Origin: Clostridia bacterium
GTDB taxonomy: Bacteria; Bacillota_A; Clostridia; Oscillospirales; Acutalibacteraceae
NCBI GenBank assembly: GCA_017397065.1
Contig: JAFQKE010000026.1
Span: 1-64,000 of the forward strand
Length of the DNA stretch: 64,000 nucleotides
Direction of reading: 5' to 3'
The position numbers and the translations under genes were made by a program. Positions 1 to 8,707 of this stretch are shown here, in pieces. How positions within the stretch are numbered: position 1 is the stretch's first letter; each line of letters opens with the position of its first letter. Below the pieces are notes generated by a model, which saw only the letters and a list, made by a program, of their open reading frames with translations, ran no database searches and had not been told where the DNA came from.

Positions 1-63
1 ATCTTTAAGCTCGATTGTGCCGACCTTAGCGCCGGTCATATCCAATACTGCTATATTAGGCAT
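1..63 (-). CDS. rplD: Ribosomal protein L4, N-terminal fragment (runs off the left edge)
   Basis: Only the first 21 codons are in the window. The reverse strand reads MPNIAVLDMTGAKVGTIELK, the usual start of L4, a large-subunit protein that in many bacteria also represses the S10 operon. An AGGAG ribosome site precedes the ATG at 63. The gene begins 20 bp after the rplC stop, as expected for the order rpsJ-rplC-rplD. The fragment is short, but its position makes the identity firm. Confidence 0.9.
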   Translation of the reverse strand, partial: MPNIAVLDMTGAKVGTIELKD

Positions 64-83
64 ATTCTATTGCACTCCTTCCC

Positions 84-713
84 TTAGGCCTTAACGCTGT
101 TCTTTAAAACAACAATTCCGCCCTTGGGACCGGGAACGGCACCCTTAACTGCGATGATGTTGTTTTCAGCGTCTACTTTAACTACATCCAAGTTCTGAAC
201 GGTTACACGCTCAGCACCGAGATGACCTGCCATTTTCTTACCCTTGAATACACGAGCGGGGTCGATAACGCCAAGAGAACCACCGTGACGGTGAACAGGG
301 CCGGTACCGTGAGATTCTTTCAAGCGGCCGAAGTTCCAGCGTTTAATAACACCTGCGTAACCTTTACCTTTGCTGGTACCGATTACATCTACATGCTCGC
401 CCTCAGCAAATACGTCTGCCTTTAAAAGGTCGCCAACGTTCAAAGCTGAGATATCCTCCAGACGGAATTCACGAAGCACCTTTTTAGGAGCTACGTCACC
501 TTTTGCAAAGTGACCCTTCTGGGGTTTGTTTACTTTAGAAGCCTTAAGGTCCATAAAACCAACCTGTACTGCTTCATAGCCGTCGTTCTCTACTGTTTTC
601 TTCTGCACAACCACGCAAGGGCCTGCTTCGATAACGGTTACGGGAACAACGTTTCCGTTTGCGTCAAAAAGCTGAGTCATACCAAGCTTTTTTCCAACTA
701 AACCTTTTTGCAT
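84..713 (-). CDS. rplC: Ribosomal protein L3
   Basis: Full-length L3 (209 aa), one of the primary 23S rRNA binding proteins near the peptidyl-transferase centre. The N-terminus [17 protein letters not shown], the central [15 protein letters not shown] segment and the [17 protein letters not shown] motif are family hallmarks. Length is normal. It follows rpsJ by about 70 bp and precedes rplD by 20 bp in the S10 operon, presumably co-transcribed from the promoter near 1375-1403. A GGAGGAAAT ribosome site precedes the ATG. Confidence 0.98.
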   Translation of the reverse strand: MQKGLVGKKLGMTQLFDANGNVVPVTVIEAGPCVVVQKKTVENDGYEAVQVGFMDLKASKVNKPQKGHFAKGDVAPKKVLREFRLEDISALNVGDLLKADVFAEGEHVDVIGTSKGKGYAGVIKRWNFGRLKESHGTGPVHRHGGSLGVIDPARVFKGKKMAGHLGAERVTVQNLDVVKVDAENNIIAVKGAVPGPKGGIVVLKNSVKA

Positions 714-783
714 TTTTTATTTCCTCCTTATTGGTTATTGGTTGACATTGCTGCCAACTTGACCAGCTGACGTGACTTTAAAA

Positions 784-1092
784 TTAAAGCTTAATTTCAA
801 ACTCAACGCCTGCGGGAAGCTCAAGACCTGTCAGAGCCTCAACAGTTTTGTTTGAAGGTCTGAGAATGTCGATAAGCCTTTTGTGAGTTCTCATTTCGAA
901 CTGCTCACGGCTGTCCTTATATTTGTGAACAGCACGGAGGATCGTAACGATCTCTCTTTCGGTGGGTAGCGGCACGGGACCTGATACTCTCGCACCGGTA
1001 CGCTTTGCAGTCTCAACAATCTTTTCTGCTGCCTGATCTACTAAAGCGTGGTCGTATCCCTTGATACGAATTCTGATTTTCTCTTTAGCCAT
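784..1092 (-). CDS. rpsJ: Ribosomal protein S10
   Basis: Small-subunit protein S10 (102 aa), which also acts as transcription factor NusE. It contains the [20 protein letters not shown] start, the GPVPLPTE loop and [12 protein letters not shown], all characteristic. It is the first gene of the S10 operon and is preceded by a leader of about 280 nt. An AAGGAGGCGAC ribosome site sits just upstream of the ATG. Length is normal. Confidence 0.98.
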   Translation of the reverse strand: MAKEKIRIRIKGYDHALVDQAAEKIVETAKRTGARVSGPVPLPTEREIVTILRAVHKYKDSREQFEMRTHKRLIDILRPSNKTVEALTGLELPAGVEFEIKL

Positions 1093-1368
1093 TTTGTTGT
1101 CGCCTCCTTAAAATGTTGGCGGGCAAAACTTACACGGCGCCGGGTGTTTCAACCCTGCGCATTTTAAAACCGGATAGGCTGGGGTCGCAGACTATGCCGG
1201 GAGACAGCAATTGCAGCTGTCTGGCTGATAAAAAGGTCGCAAGTTTCCTTAATACAGCACTCTTTTAAGTTTCATCGCCCGGTTTAAAATCGGACATACT
1301 CCGCAGAAATTTCCCGACTCAAGGTCGGCCACCTCCCGCATCAACGCACATCTGCACGCATTACGTGC
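1093..1368 (-). promoter_or_regulatory. Structured 5' leader of the S10 operon
   Basis: About 275 nt without a reading frame separate the predicted promoter from rpsJ. Seen: several self-complementary stretches, including a 7-bp stem AGACAGC/GCTGTCT (1202-1222) and a GGGT/ACCC stem flanked by GCGC (about 1139-1160). Known: S10 operons are commonly autoregulated through their leaders (L4 in enterobacteria). Inference: an r-protein-responsive leader here. I could not match it to a named RNA family. Confidence 0.4.
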
Positions 1369-1374
1369 CTATAC

Positions 1375-1403
1375 ATATTAACACAAATGTCCACTGTTTG
1401 CAA
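1375..1403 (-). promoter_or_regulatory. Probable promoter of the S10 operon
   Basis: On the minus strand TTGCAA (1398-1403) and TAATAT (1375-1380) are spaced by 17 bp. Transcription would start near 1368 and give a leader of about 275 nt before rpsJ. The upstream side is very T/A rich, resembling an UP element. Confidence 0.5.
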
Positions 1404-1565
1404 GCATTTTTTTAATTTTTTTATGCTTTTTTTGCATTTTTTTGCATTTTTGTTAAAATCTCATATTTGAACGAATTTCGCACCGCTTTTTTGTGCAAAA
1501 TAACAATGAAATATTTTTCGAAAATAGTATTTTTAAAATTAAAAATAATAATTTGGGGCTTTTTC

Positions 1566-1594
1566 TTGCCTTTTTTAAAGTTTTTTGTTATAAT
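1566..1594 (+). promoter_or_regulatory. Promoter of the CarD-like gene
   Basis: TTGCCT (1566-1571), a 17-bp spacer and a perfect TATAAT (1589-1594). The predicted start lies at about 1601, so the inverted repeat at 1605-1653 would form the very 5' end of the transcript. Confidence 0.65.
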
Positions 1595-1604
1595 ATATGT
1601 ATAG

Positions 1605-1663
1605 AGCGTGTCGTTTGATAGGGTAAAACGTAAGTCCTGCCAAACTACACGCTTTTATTTTTT
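1605..1663 (+). terminator. Terminator-like hairpin in the leader of the CarD-like gene
   Basis: AGCGTGT (1605-1611) pairs with ACACGCT (1647-1653), and GTTTG (1613-1617) pairs with CAAAC (1641-1645). A further AGG/CCT pairing lies inside, around an 11-nt loop. The stem is followed at once by TTTATTTTTT. It sits between the promoter and the ribosome site (GAGG near 1668), so it looks like an intrinsic terminator used for attenuation, or a 5' stabilising hairpin. Confidence 0.6.
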
Positions 1664-1680
1664 AAGCGAGGTAAAAATTT

Positions 1681-2181
1681 ATGTTTTCAGTAGGAGATAC
1701 CGTTTCATACAGCACACAGGGAATTTGCAAAATCAAGGAAATAACCGAAATGGCTGTTGGAAAGGTTAAAAAGAAATACTTTGTTTTGGTTCCCATTCAG
1801 GATGAAAAGGCCACCGTTTATGTTCCAACGGATAATGAAAGGCTGCTGGATAATATGCGTGCTGTTTTATCGGAGGAAAAAATAAACGCCCTTATTGAAA
1901 GGGCGGCAAATAATCCTATGCAGTGGATTGAAAACGACCTTGCTCGCAAGGAGCACTGCAGCAATATTATTAAAAGCGGCGATAGCTATGAGCTTATGCG
2001 CCTTATTCAAATGCTTTATATGAAAAGAGAGGAATTAAAAACCAGCAAAAAGCATTTTCATATTTCAGATGAAAAATATCTGCGCAACGCCGAACATCTT
2101 TTGCACGATGAATTTTCATACGTATTACATATAAATAAGGAAGATGTGCCCGATTACATTCTGAATAAAATACAAAAATAA
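1681..2181 (+). CDS. CarD family transcriptional regulator
   Basis: 166 aa. Residues 1-65 form a CarD/CdnL/TRCF-type Tudor-like domain: an FSVGDTVSYSTQGICKI start, then KKYFVLVPIQDEKATVYVP, the segment that in relatives contacts the RNA polymerase beta subunit. The rest is helical and resembles the DNA-binding C-terminal half of CarD proteins. Family role: stabilising open promoter complexes, often at rRNA and stress promoters. It is a single gene with its own promoter and hairpin leader, and converges with the lipoprotein gene at 2194 leaving only 12 bp between stops. Confidence 0.88.
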   Translation: MFSVGDTVSYSTQGICKIKEITEMAVGKVKKKYFVLVPIQDEKATVYVPTDNERLLDNMRAVLSEEKINALIERAANNPMQWIENDLARKEHCSNIIKSGDSYELMRLIQMLYMKREELKTSKKHFHISDEKYLRNAEHLLHDEFSYVLHINKEDVPDYILNKIQK

Positions 2182-2193
2182 GACTCTTGCATT

Positions 2194-3372
2194 TTATTCA
2201 ATGGTCACGGTGTAGTATAAATCTTTTCCGTCATCATAATACCAAAGGTTGTATGAGCACTCCTTACCCGAAGCCTTGAGGGCCTTTTCAAGAGCGGTTT
2301 TTAAAACATCGCCGTTGGTTTCATCCCTGAGTACGCATTTAATGGTTTGCTGACCGGCAAGCCATTTTTCTTTTATGCGCTCGGCAAGGTCATCGGCATT
2401 ATTAAATGCCAGCCCTTTTCTTATATAATAGGAATAGTCACTGCTAAAGGGAGCGATTTTGTGGATTTCGTTCTGCGGTTCCCAGCTTAGCTCGTTAATC
2501 TGATCCAGTCCTGCGTTGAACATACGGTAGCTTGAACCCAAATCGTCACCCAAATCATCAAAGGTAACGTCTACCACATACCAGTTGCGGTTTAGCAGGA
2601 TAGTGTTTACAACGTGGGGGGCGTCACCGGCCTTTACGTTCATTCGCCCAACCTCGAATCCCGAAAGGGAGGCTAAAAGATAAAAAGCATCGGTGTAGCC
2701 CTGACAGTTTGCCTTACCGTCCAGCAAGGCACCTACTGCTGTTAAAAATCTTGGAGAGGATTTAAGTCCCTCGGTATCTGCTTCGGTATCTATCGTGGCA
2801 TTCGCCATCTCCTCGGCCTCAACCTCTTCATCATAATATGTAATATGGTTGATAAGCATATCGTGAATGTAAAGCTCTGTCTCCCACTCGTTTCGAGCTT
2901 TTGATTTTACAACCGATAACATAGAAAGTGCCTTTTCCAAGGTTGCACGCTCCACAGCGTTAAGGGAGGCCTCATTGTTTTTGGAATATGCATCTACAAT
3001 GCGGTCGCCGGGATACTCTGTAATAGCTATTGTGTGTAGGTTTTTTTCATCGCCCTGTGAATAGCTTATACAAAAACAGCTTACCATTTGTGCCATTTCC
3101 TGAGGAGTTATTTCTTCATCGCCATTATAATAAAAGGAAATATTGAATATGTTTTTTTCTTTCTGCTCATTAAGATATTTGCTTAATGCTTCCGGGGTGG
3201 TAAAGGTGCGTGGTCCCTCTATTTCGGGCTTTTGTAAAACATCGCCCGAAGAATGACCAAAAAATTTATCTATAGATTCGGGATCGATAACCTCAACCTT
3301 TGTTCCAAACTCACAACCCGCAAATGAGAAAAGCATAACTAATATAAAAAAATAAATTGCAATTTTTTTCAT
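2194..3372 (-). CDS. Lipoprotein with transglutaminase-like domain
   Basis: 392 aa from the ATG at 3372, which has a GAGG ribosome site 6 nt upstream; an in-frame ATG at 3384 overlaps that site and is less likely. The signal peptide ends in a lipobox (FSFAGC), so the protein is probably anchored outside the membrane. The C-terminal half has a transglutaminase-like Cys-His-Asp arrangement: NCQGYTDAFYLLASLSG, then PHVVNTI, then WYVVDVTFDD. Such domains act as peptidases or crosslinking enzymes in bacteria. The substrate is unknown, and nothing in the neighbourhood suggests a partner. Confidence 0.8.
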   Translation of the reverse strand: MKKIAIYFFILVMLFSFAGCEFGTKVEVIDPESIDKFFGHSSGDVLQKPEIEGPRTFTTPEALSKYLNEQKEKNIFNISFYYNGDEEITPQEMAQMVSCFCISYSQGDEKNLHTIAITEYPGDRIVDAYSKNNEASLNAVERATLEKALSMLSVVKSKARNEWETELYIHDMLINHITYYDEEVEAEEMANATIDTEADTEGLKSSPRFLTAVGALLDGKANCQGYTDAFYLLASLSGFEVGRMNVKAGDAPHVVNTILLNRNWYVVDVTFDDLGDDLGSSYRMFNAGLDQINELSWEPQNEIHKIAPFSSDYSYYIRKGLAFNNADDLAERIKEKWLAGQQTIKCVLRDETNGDVLKTALEKALKASGKECSYNLWYYDDGKDLYYTVTIE

Positions 3373-3405
3373 AAAAAACCTCAATTCAAATTTGTTACAT
3401 ACTAA

Positions 3406-3434
3406 ATATTACCCTAAATCGACAAATAAGTCAA
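3406..3434 (-). promoter_or_regulatory. Promoter of the transglutaminase-like lipoprotein gene
   Basis: On the minus strand TTGACT (3429-3434) and TAATAT (3406-3411) are separated by 17 bp, about 35 bp upstream of the chosen start codon. Confidence 0.55.
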
Positions 3435-3516
3435 TATGAATAGTCAATATAAATAATGTTAATAATTCTTTAAATAAGATAAAAAATATACAACATAGTA
3501 GAAAATATTATTTATC

Positions 3517-3545
3517 TTGACAAAAATAATATATAGATATATAAT
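3517..3545 (+). promoter_or_regulatory. Strong consensus promoter of the tagB/wecB pair
   Basis: TTGACA (3517-3522), exactly 17 bp, then TATAAT (3540-3545): a perfect sigma-A consensus. Transcription would start near 3552 and read both following genes, ending at the terminator near 6552-6592. Confidence 0.75.
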
Positions 3546-3608
3546 ATCCTTGGGCATTTTTGGTTTGTATAATAAATGCTATATATAAAAACGAAAGATG
3601 GTAAAAAT

Positions 3609-5390
3609 ATGCAAATCTTATCTAACTCATACGAAAAGGATGTTGTTGTCTCTGAAAAGTTTGCAGAGCTTGAGGTTGAAGGCAAAAAATACACATTTTC
3701 GCTCTCTTCAATAAAGCCAACCTACTGCTTGGACGAATACGTTGAGTACACAATTCCTTATCAGGCTGTAAAACTTCATAATACTACTTATTTTGTTTAT
3801 ACCGAAGAAAATTCGCTTTATATAACCTCTAAGCTGAATAAAATCTGGCACCGTGGTTCAAGACTTTTTTGCCGCCTTACCAGAAAATACGTTCGCTTCT
3901 ACGGTAAATACACCAGCATTGAAAAAAGCTTCCCCGGTTGCGATAAGGTTTTCCTTGAGGGGGAACAGGTTGGCGAGGTTAAACGCCCCTTTAAATGGGG
4001 TCGCCTTAAAAGTCTTGCATTTATAAAATTCCCGCTTGAGGCGGTTAATCATTCGGGCGAAATCCACAGTATGGTTACCGTTGGCAGCGACCCCGATTGC
4101 TCTTTACCTTTGGCAGTTAAAAAGAAGCATCCCGGTATGAACTATTTTAGTCGCCAGAGGGTAAAAGACCATTACTACATTATAAGAAGCACCGTTAAGG
4201 GTTCAAATATAAGAATTGTAAATATCCCCATGACCCCTGAATACACCTTGTCCAACCGCTTTAAAAACTTCTTGGCACGTGTAGCATATAAGCTATTGGG
4301 CAACAACAACTCTGTTTTGTTGTTCGAGAAAGAAACAGCCAAAGCAAACGAGTCAGGCTACTATGTTTTTGAAAAAATTATGAGCCGTAAGGATAGCCTT
4401 AAATCTAAGGTCTACTTTGTAATAGACAAGCACTGCAACGACTTTGAAAAGGTTTATTCCAAATATCCCAAAAACACCCTCAAGAAATATTCATTAAAGC
4501 ATTATATCAATATTTATCGCTCCAAATGCTTTATTTCTTCTGAGCTTTCCAACCACGTTATTAACCCCCGACTTTATATAAAGAGCATCAACAAGGTAAT
4601 TGCCAAAAAGCCGCTCGTATTTTTGCAGCACGGCATTATGTTTGCAAAGCCTGTTGATAATCCGGCCGCCGCAGGATTTAAAAAGACCAACTCCACAATC
4701 AACTTCTTCAAATGCATTATTTCATCCGACCTTGAGGCTACACAGTTCCACAAGCTCGGCTTCAGCAATAAGGATCTTATTAAATGCGGTCTTCCTAAAT
4801 TTGACGTTAGCCGTATGGATAAGGACGCAGATAAAATCCTTGTTATGCTTACCTACCGCTACTGGGAGGAGGCTCTGGTTATGAATCCCGAAACCATTAA
4901 TCAGACCACCTATTACAATGCATATATGGAGATTCTTGATGCTTTTGAGAAAGAGGGCCTTTTGGATAGGGTGATTATCTCCTGCCATCCCAAATTTGCA
5001 GAGTGCATTATAAACGCCGCTCCTAAATATGAATCCATAGTAGAAAAGGATATTAACAAGGCTCTTGAAAGCAGTAAGGTGTTTATAACCGACTACTCAT
5101 CGGCCTCTTATGACGCTCACTACCGTGGTGCATACGTTATCTATTATTGGAAAGAAAGAGATTACCTCATTGAAAACTATCAGGCAATCCCCCCCGTTAA
5201 TGAGGATAACAGCGATGGCGTTCCAACCTTTAGCATAGATGCACTTGTTGGTGAAGTTAAAAAGGCAATTGCTAACGATTACAAAATGGACGCTATGTAT
5301 CAAGAAAGATATAAAAAGATAAACGAATTTGATGATAATCGCAACGGCGACCGCCTTGTTGATGAACTTTTAAAGCTTGATATAATTTAG
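3609..5390 (+). CDS. CDP-glycerol glycerophosphotransferase family protein (TagB/TagF type)
   Basis: About 593 aa from the ATG at 3609, which has a GAAAGATGG ribosome-site-like stretch; an in-frame ATG at 3576 has none and lies only about 24 nt after the predicted transcription start. The C-terminal half is a glycerophosphotransferase (GT-B) domain: FLQHGIMFAKPVD, LIKCGLPKFDVS, RVIISCHPKFAE, then FITDYSSASYDAHYRGAYVIYY, which matches the family's phosphate-binding end. Known members add or polymerise glycerol-phosphate on teichoic acid or capsule chains at the inner membrane face. The N-terminal 270 residues are unassigned. It is co-transcribed with the UDP-GlcNAc epimerase 12 bp downstream and faces an exporter operon. 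Confidence 0.85.
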   Translation: MQILSNSYEKDVVVSEKFAELEVEGKKYTFSLSSIKPTYCLDEYVEYTIPYQAVKLHNTTYFVYTEENSLYITSKLNKIWHRGSRLFCRLTRKYVRFYGKYTSIEKSFPGCDKVFLEGEQVGEVKRPFKWGRLKSLAFIKFPLEAVNHSGEIHSMVTVGSDPDCSLPLAVKKKHPGMNYFSRQRVKDHYYIIRSTVKGSNIRIVNIPMTPEYTLSNRFKNFLARVAYKLLGNNNSVLLFEKETAKANESGYYVFEKIMSRKDSLKSKVYFVIDKHCNDFEKVYSKYPKNTLKKYSLKHYINIYRSKCFISSELSNHVINPRLYIKSINKVIAKKPLVFLQHGIMFAKPVDNPAAAGFKKTNSTINFFKCIISSDLEATQFHKLGFSNKDLIKCGLPKFDVSRMDKDADKILVMLTYRYWEEALVMNPETINQTTYYNAYMEILDAFEKEGLLDRVIISCHPKFAECIINAAPKYESIVEKDINKALESSKVFITDYSSASYDAHYRGAYVIYYWKERDYLIENYQAIPPVNEDNSDGVPTFSIDALVGEVKKAIANDYKMDAMYQERYKKINEFDDNRNGDRLVDELLKLDII

Positions 5391-5402
5391 AGGTAATTAA
5401 AA

Positions 5403-6515
5403 ATGGAAAAAATTAAAGTAATGAGTGTTTTTGGCACTCGTCCCGAAGCAATTAAAATGGCCCCCCTTGTTAAGGAGCTTGAAAGCCGTGAGGAAATTCA
5501 AAGCATTGTTTGCGTTACCGCACAGCACAGACAGATGCTTGATCAGGTGCTTAAAACCTTTGACATTACCCCCGATTATGACTTGGATATTATGGCACAG
5601 GGTCAAACCCTAAGCGATATTACAACCAAAGCCCTTAAAGGCTTAGAGGGAGTTATTAAGGAGGCCAAACCTGACATAGTTTTGGTTCACGGTGATACCA
5701 CCACCACCTTTGCCGGTGCTTTAGCCGCATTCTATAATCAGGTTGCTATCGGCCACGTTGAGGCCGGTCTTCGTACCTACAACAAGTACAGCCCCTTCCC
5801 CGAAGAAATGAACCGTCAGTTTGTTGACTGTATGACCGATATGTACTTTGCTCCCACCGAGCTCAGCCGTGATAATCTTTTAAAGGAAAACTATGCCGAT
5901 GAAAAAATCTATGTAACCGGCAACACCGCTATTGATGCTATGAGCACCACCGTTAAAGAGGATTACAACCACGCCGAGCTTGAATGGATTAAAGAGGATG
6001 AAAAAATGATTCTTCTTACCGCTCACCGCCGTGAAAATCTCGGCGAGCCTATGCGTCATATTTTCAAGGCCATACGCAGAATTGTGGACGAATTCCAGAA
6101 TATTAAGGTTATCTACCCCATTCACCTTAATCCCAAGGTTCGTGAGGTTGCAAATGAAATTTTTGCCGGCTGTGACAGACTCAAGCTCATTGAACCCCTT
6201 GAGGTGTTTGATTTCCACAACTTTATAAACAAGGCTCACTTAATTCTCACCGACAGTGGCGGAATCCAAGAGGAGGCTCCCGGTCTTGGTAAGCCGGTTC
6301 TCGTTTTAAGAGATACCACCGAGCGTCCTGAGGGAATAAGTGCCGGTACTCTTAAGCTTGTTGGTACCGATGAAGATGTTATCTATGCCGAAACCAAAAA
6401 GCTTTTAACCGATTCCGAAGAGTACGATAAAATGAGCAAGGCATCTAATCCCTATGGCGACGGCCACGCAAGTAAATATATTGTAGATGCAATTATTGAA
6501 AAGTTTAAAGCTTAA
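5403..6515 (+). CDS. wecB: UDP-N-acetylglucosamine 2-epimerase (non-hydrolysing)
   Basis: 370 aa, full length. It interconverts UDP-GlcNAc and UDP-ManNAc, the donor for teichoic-acid linkage units and some capsules (mnaA in Bacillus). Motifs: SVFGTRPEAIKMAPL at the start, VHGDTTTTFAGALAAFY, GHVEAGLRT.YSPFPEEMNRQ, LTAHRRENLG and DSGGIQEEAPGLGKPVLVLR. A GAGGT ribosome site lies directly after the stop of the TagB-like gene, so the two are translated from one message. It supports a wall-polymer role for the cluster. Confidence 0.95.
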   Translation: MEKIKVMSVFGTRPEAIKMAPLVKELESREEIQSIVCVTAQHRQMLDQVLKTFDITPDYDLDIMAQGQTLSDITTKALKGLEGVIKEAKPDIVLVHGDTTTTFAGALAAFYNQVAIGHVEAGLRTYNKYSPFPEEMNRQFVDCMTDMYFAPTELSRDNLLKENYADEKIYVTGNTAIDAMSTTVKEDYNHAELEWIKEDEKMILLTAHRRENLGEPMRHIFKAIRRIVDEFQNIKVIYPIHLNPKVREVANEIFAGCDRLKLIEPLEVFDFHNFINKAHLILTDSGGIQEEAPGLGKPVLVLRDTTERPEGISAGTLKLVGTDEDVIYAETKKLLTDSEEYDKMSKASNPYGDGHASKYIVDAIIEKFKA

Positions 6516-6551
6516 GATAAATAGGCGATAAATAGACAATAAATAGACAAT

Positions 6552-6592
6552 AAAAAAGGATAGTTCCGGTTCAATTGGAGCTATCCTTTTTC
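6552..6592. terminator. Bidirectional intrinsic terminator
   Basis: AAAAAAGGATAG pairs with CTATCCTTTTT, with an inner TCC/GGA extension around a short loop. A on the left and T on the right give a U-tract in both directions, so it can end both wecB (plus) and the acyltransferase operon (minus, stop at 6612). Confidence 0.85.
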
Positions 6593-6611
6593 TTTACAGA
6601 TTAAATCATTT

Positions 6612-7619
6612 TTATTTATTCTTTTTTAAAAGGAATTTAAAATCAATTCCCATAAGCTTTTTAAAGGGCCAGAAAAACGGCTTAGAGCCTGCTATAAAGC
6701 ATACTGCGGCAGATATTAAAACAAATGCGGCAATTACAAAAAGCTCGCCTTTTTCTGCAAACAAATCATAAAATCCGGTGCTTCTTAACACAATGCACAA
6801 GGGCAAATGAATAATGAAAACCGAAAGACTGTTTTTGCCGATATAAGAGAAAAATGTGTGACGCTTTGGTGTTAGCATAGCACACTCAACTATAAAAGCC
6901 AAAGCGGCTACATACCAAAAAGCACGGAAAGCCATACCCTTAAGGGCAGGGATTCTCATTGCCGCATAGGAGGCTTTACCCGATGACATATCAAGCATTT
7001 TAGGCAAAGCATCAAAAGAAACATAATAAAGTGCGGCAAGTGCAGCAAAGGCAAGTATACCAACAATAATGTGCTTCTTGGCTTTGAATCTTTCAACCAC
7101 ATCATTATCTAAATAATATCCTATCATAAAAAACGGTAGGAAAACAACCGCTCTTGAAAGGCTGGCAATATGCCCTGCCGTTCGGTCTACGCCGATTCCA
7201 AGTCCGGCTAAAAAGCATAAAACAATGCAAATGGTTGGGTTTAACCTATCCAGTATTGGTACAATAAGGCAATAGATTATAAGCACCTGAATGTACCATA
7301 GCCCAAACTGAGATTGATAAAGGCTGAATTTAGCACCGTTTATTATGGTGAATATAACCTGAAAAACCAAATACAGCAGTGCGTGGTTAAATATCTTATC
7401 CTTTACCAATTTACCGTCCTTAACGCTGCTTTTAAAGAAAAATCCGGATATAAACAGCATTGCAGGCATATGGAAAATGTAGCATAATCTATAAATAAAT
7501 TTTATAGAAAAGAATTTAGCAAGCGGCGAAACAAGGTGACAAAGAACAACCAAAAATATTAAAATCGCCCTGAAATTATCAAAAAAGCTATCTCTTTTTA
7601 CAAGCTTCGGGGTTGGCAT
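6612..7619 (-). CDS. Acyltransferase family 3 membrane protein
   Basis: 335 aa from the ATG at 7619, preceded by AGGAGAAAGG; an in-frame ATG at 7643 would overlap that site. About ten hydrophobic segments run from residue 15 to the C-terminus. The first helix carries the conserved His (LIFLVVLCHLVSP), and YIFHMPAMLFISGFFF and FIIHLPL are typical of the AT3/NolL-type O-acetyltransferases that decorate surface polysaccharides. It is last in the operon with the TagGH-like exporter and the Stealth transferase, so it probably O-acylates the polymer they export. Substrate not known. Confidence 0.82.
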   Translation of the reverse strand: MPTPKLVKRDSFFDNFRAILIFLVVLCHLVSPLAKFFSIKFIYRLCYIFHMPAMLFISGFFFKSSVKDGKLVKDKIFNHALLYLVFQVIFTIINGAKFSLYQSQFGLWYIQVLIIYCLIVPILDRLNPTICIVLCFLAGLGIGVDRTAGHIASLSRAVVFLPFFMIGYYLDNDVVERFKAKKHIIVGILAFAALAALYYVSFDALPKMLDMSSGKASYAAMRIPALKGMAFRAFWYVAALAFIVECAMLTPKRHTFFSYIGKNSLSVFIIHLPLCIVLRSTGFYDLFAEKGELFVIAAFVLISAAVCFIAGSKPFFWPFKKLMGIDFKFLLKKNK

Positions 7620-7663
7620 TTTTACCTTTCTCCTATCAAACAAAATATAAAAAGTTTTAAAAG

Positions 7664-8698
7664 TTACTTCTCAAAAGATGATTTTTGAGGAAGCTTAGCA
7701 TCCATATAGCGAATAACCTCTGCTTTTTTATCTTCAAAATCCTCAGTTTTTGCAGTATCGTTAATGCAAATCATAGAATGCTTTTGCTCTTTTATATCAT
7801 TAAGCATAGAATTATAGGAGCTCTTTTTAACGTGATAACACTGACCGAATTTGCGTGGACGAACATTGAATTTGCCCTCTGCCAACTGCCAATACAGCAT
7901 AACCCACTGATTAACATCACCTATCTGGCGGAATTTATGCATACAGGTTTCATTAAGGGCATCAAATTCCTTTTCCCAAACAGTTTCAAAGGTGGATTTT
8001 AGGTAGCTGCTGGCAACGTGCTGATAAAAAATTCCGGGGAACCACGGCCAATAATAAAGCATCACGGTTTTAAGAACATTTCCCTTACCGTTTTTAAAGC
8101 TGAGCCACTTTTTCCAATCCCTTTTAACCACCTGTTTTTTCTTAAAATGGGTGTTTATAATGGTTATATCGGCACCGCAGAAATAACCTGCACTATCCTT
8201 GCCAAAATAAATACAATCAAGCGCCGATGTTTCGCAGGGCAAACCATTTTTGAAAAAGTCCTCAGGCTTTACCGGTTTATTTAAAAACATATCATCATTA
8301 AAATATACAAACTGCTCTGCAAGACCCTCAATACGGTGGAGGTTAAGCTCTATTGTATGAGAGCTGAAGGTCGGCAGATATTCCGCCGGTATATAATCGG
8401 TGTGCTTTACTATATTGAGCTTGGGATTTGTGGTGTCAAGCCAGGGTGGTAAATGTCCCCACGTTACAAAATGGATTTTATTAACCCAAGGTGCATACTG
8501 CTCTACTCCACGGAACCAATACTGAAGATTATCCCAATCTCTAAAGCGAACCTCGCTGTTTGAAAAATTTTCCTCATTAAAATTGGGGTCATACTTGTTT
8601 TTCTCGGCACGCCACTCGGGGTCATTACCGTCAACCCAAATAATTACAAAATCTATGGGCTTGGATGGGTCGAAATTCTTTTTGCTTTTTTTGGCCAT
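7664..8698 (-). CDS. Stealth-family sugar-phosphate transferase
   Basis: 344 aa from the ATG at 8698 (AGGTGA ribosome site); an in-frame GTG at 8707 abuts the upstream stop. Conserved Stealth regions are clear: CR1 PIDFVIIWVDGNDPEW at residues 13-28, CR2 with RFRDWDNLQYWFRGVEQYAPW and HRIEGLAEQFVYFNDDMFL, then later CR3/CR4-like segments with FYQHVASSY. Known Stealth proteins (capsule hexose-1-phosphate transferases, GlcNAc-1-phosphotransferase) build phosphodiester-linked surface polymers. It lies in the exporter operon directly after the ATPase gene, which suggests the exported polymer contains sugar-phosphate links. Confidence 0.88.
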   Translation of the reverse strand: MAKKSKKNFDPSKPIDFVIIWVDGNDPEWRAEKNKYDPNFNEENFSNSEVRFRDWDNLQYWFRGVEQYAPWVNKIHFVTWGHLPPWLDTTNPKLNIVKHTDYIPAEYLPTFSSHTIELNLHRIEGLAEQFVYFNDDMFLNKPVKPEDFFKNGLPCETSALDCIYFGKDSAGYFCGADITIINTHFKKKQVVKRDWKKWLSFKNGKGNVLKTVMLYYWPWFPGIFYQHVASSYLKSTFETVWEKEFDALNETCMHKFRQIGDVNQWVMLYWQLAEGKFNVRPRKFGQCYHVKKSSYNSMLNDIKEQKHSMICINDTAKTEDFEDKKAEVIRYMDAKLPQKSSFEK

Positions 8699-8707
8699 CT
8701 TAATCAC

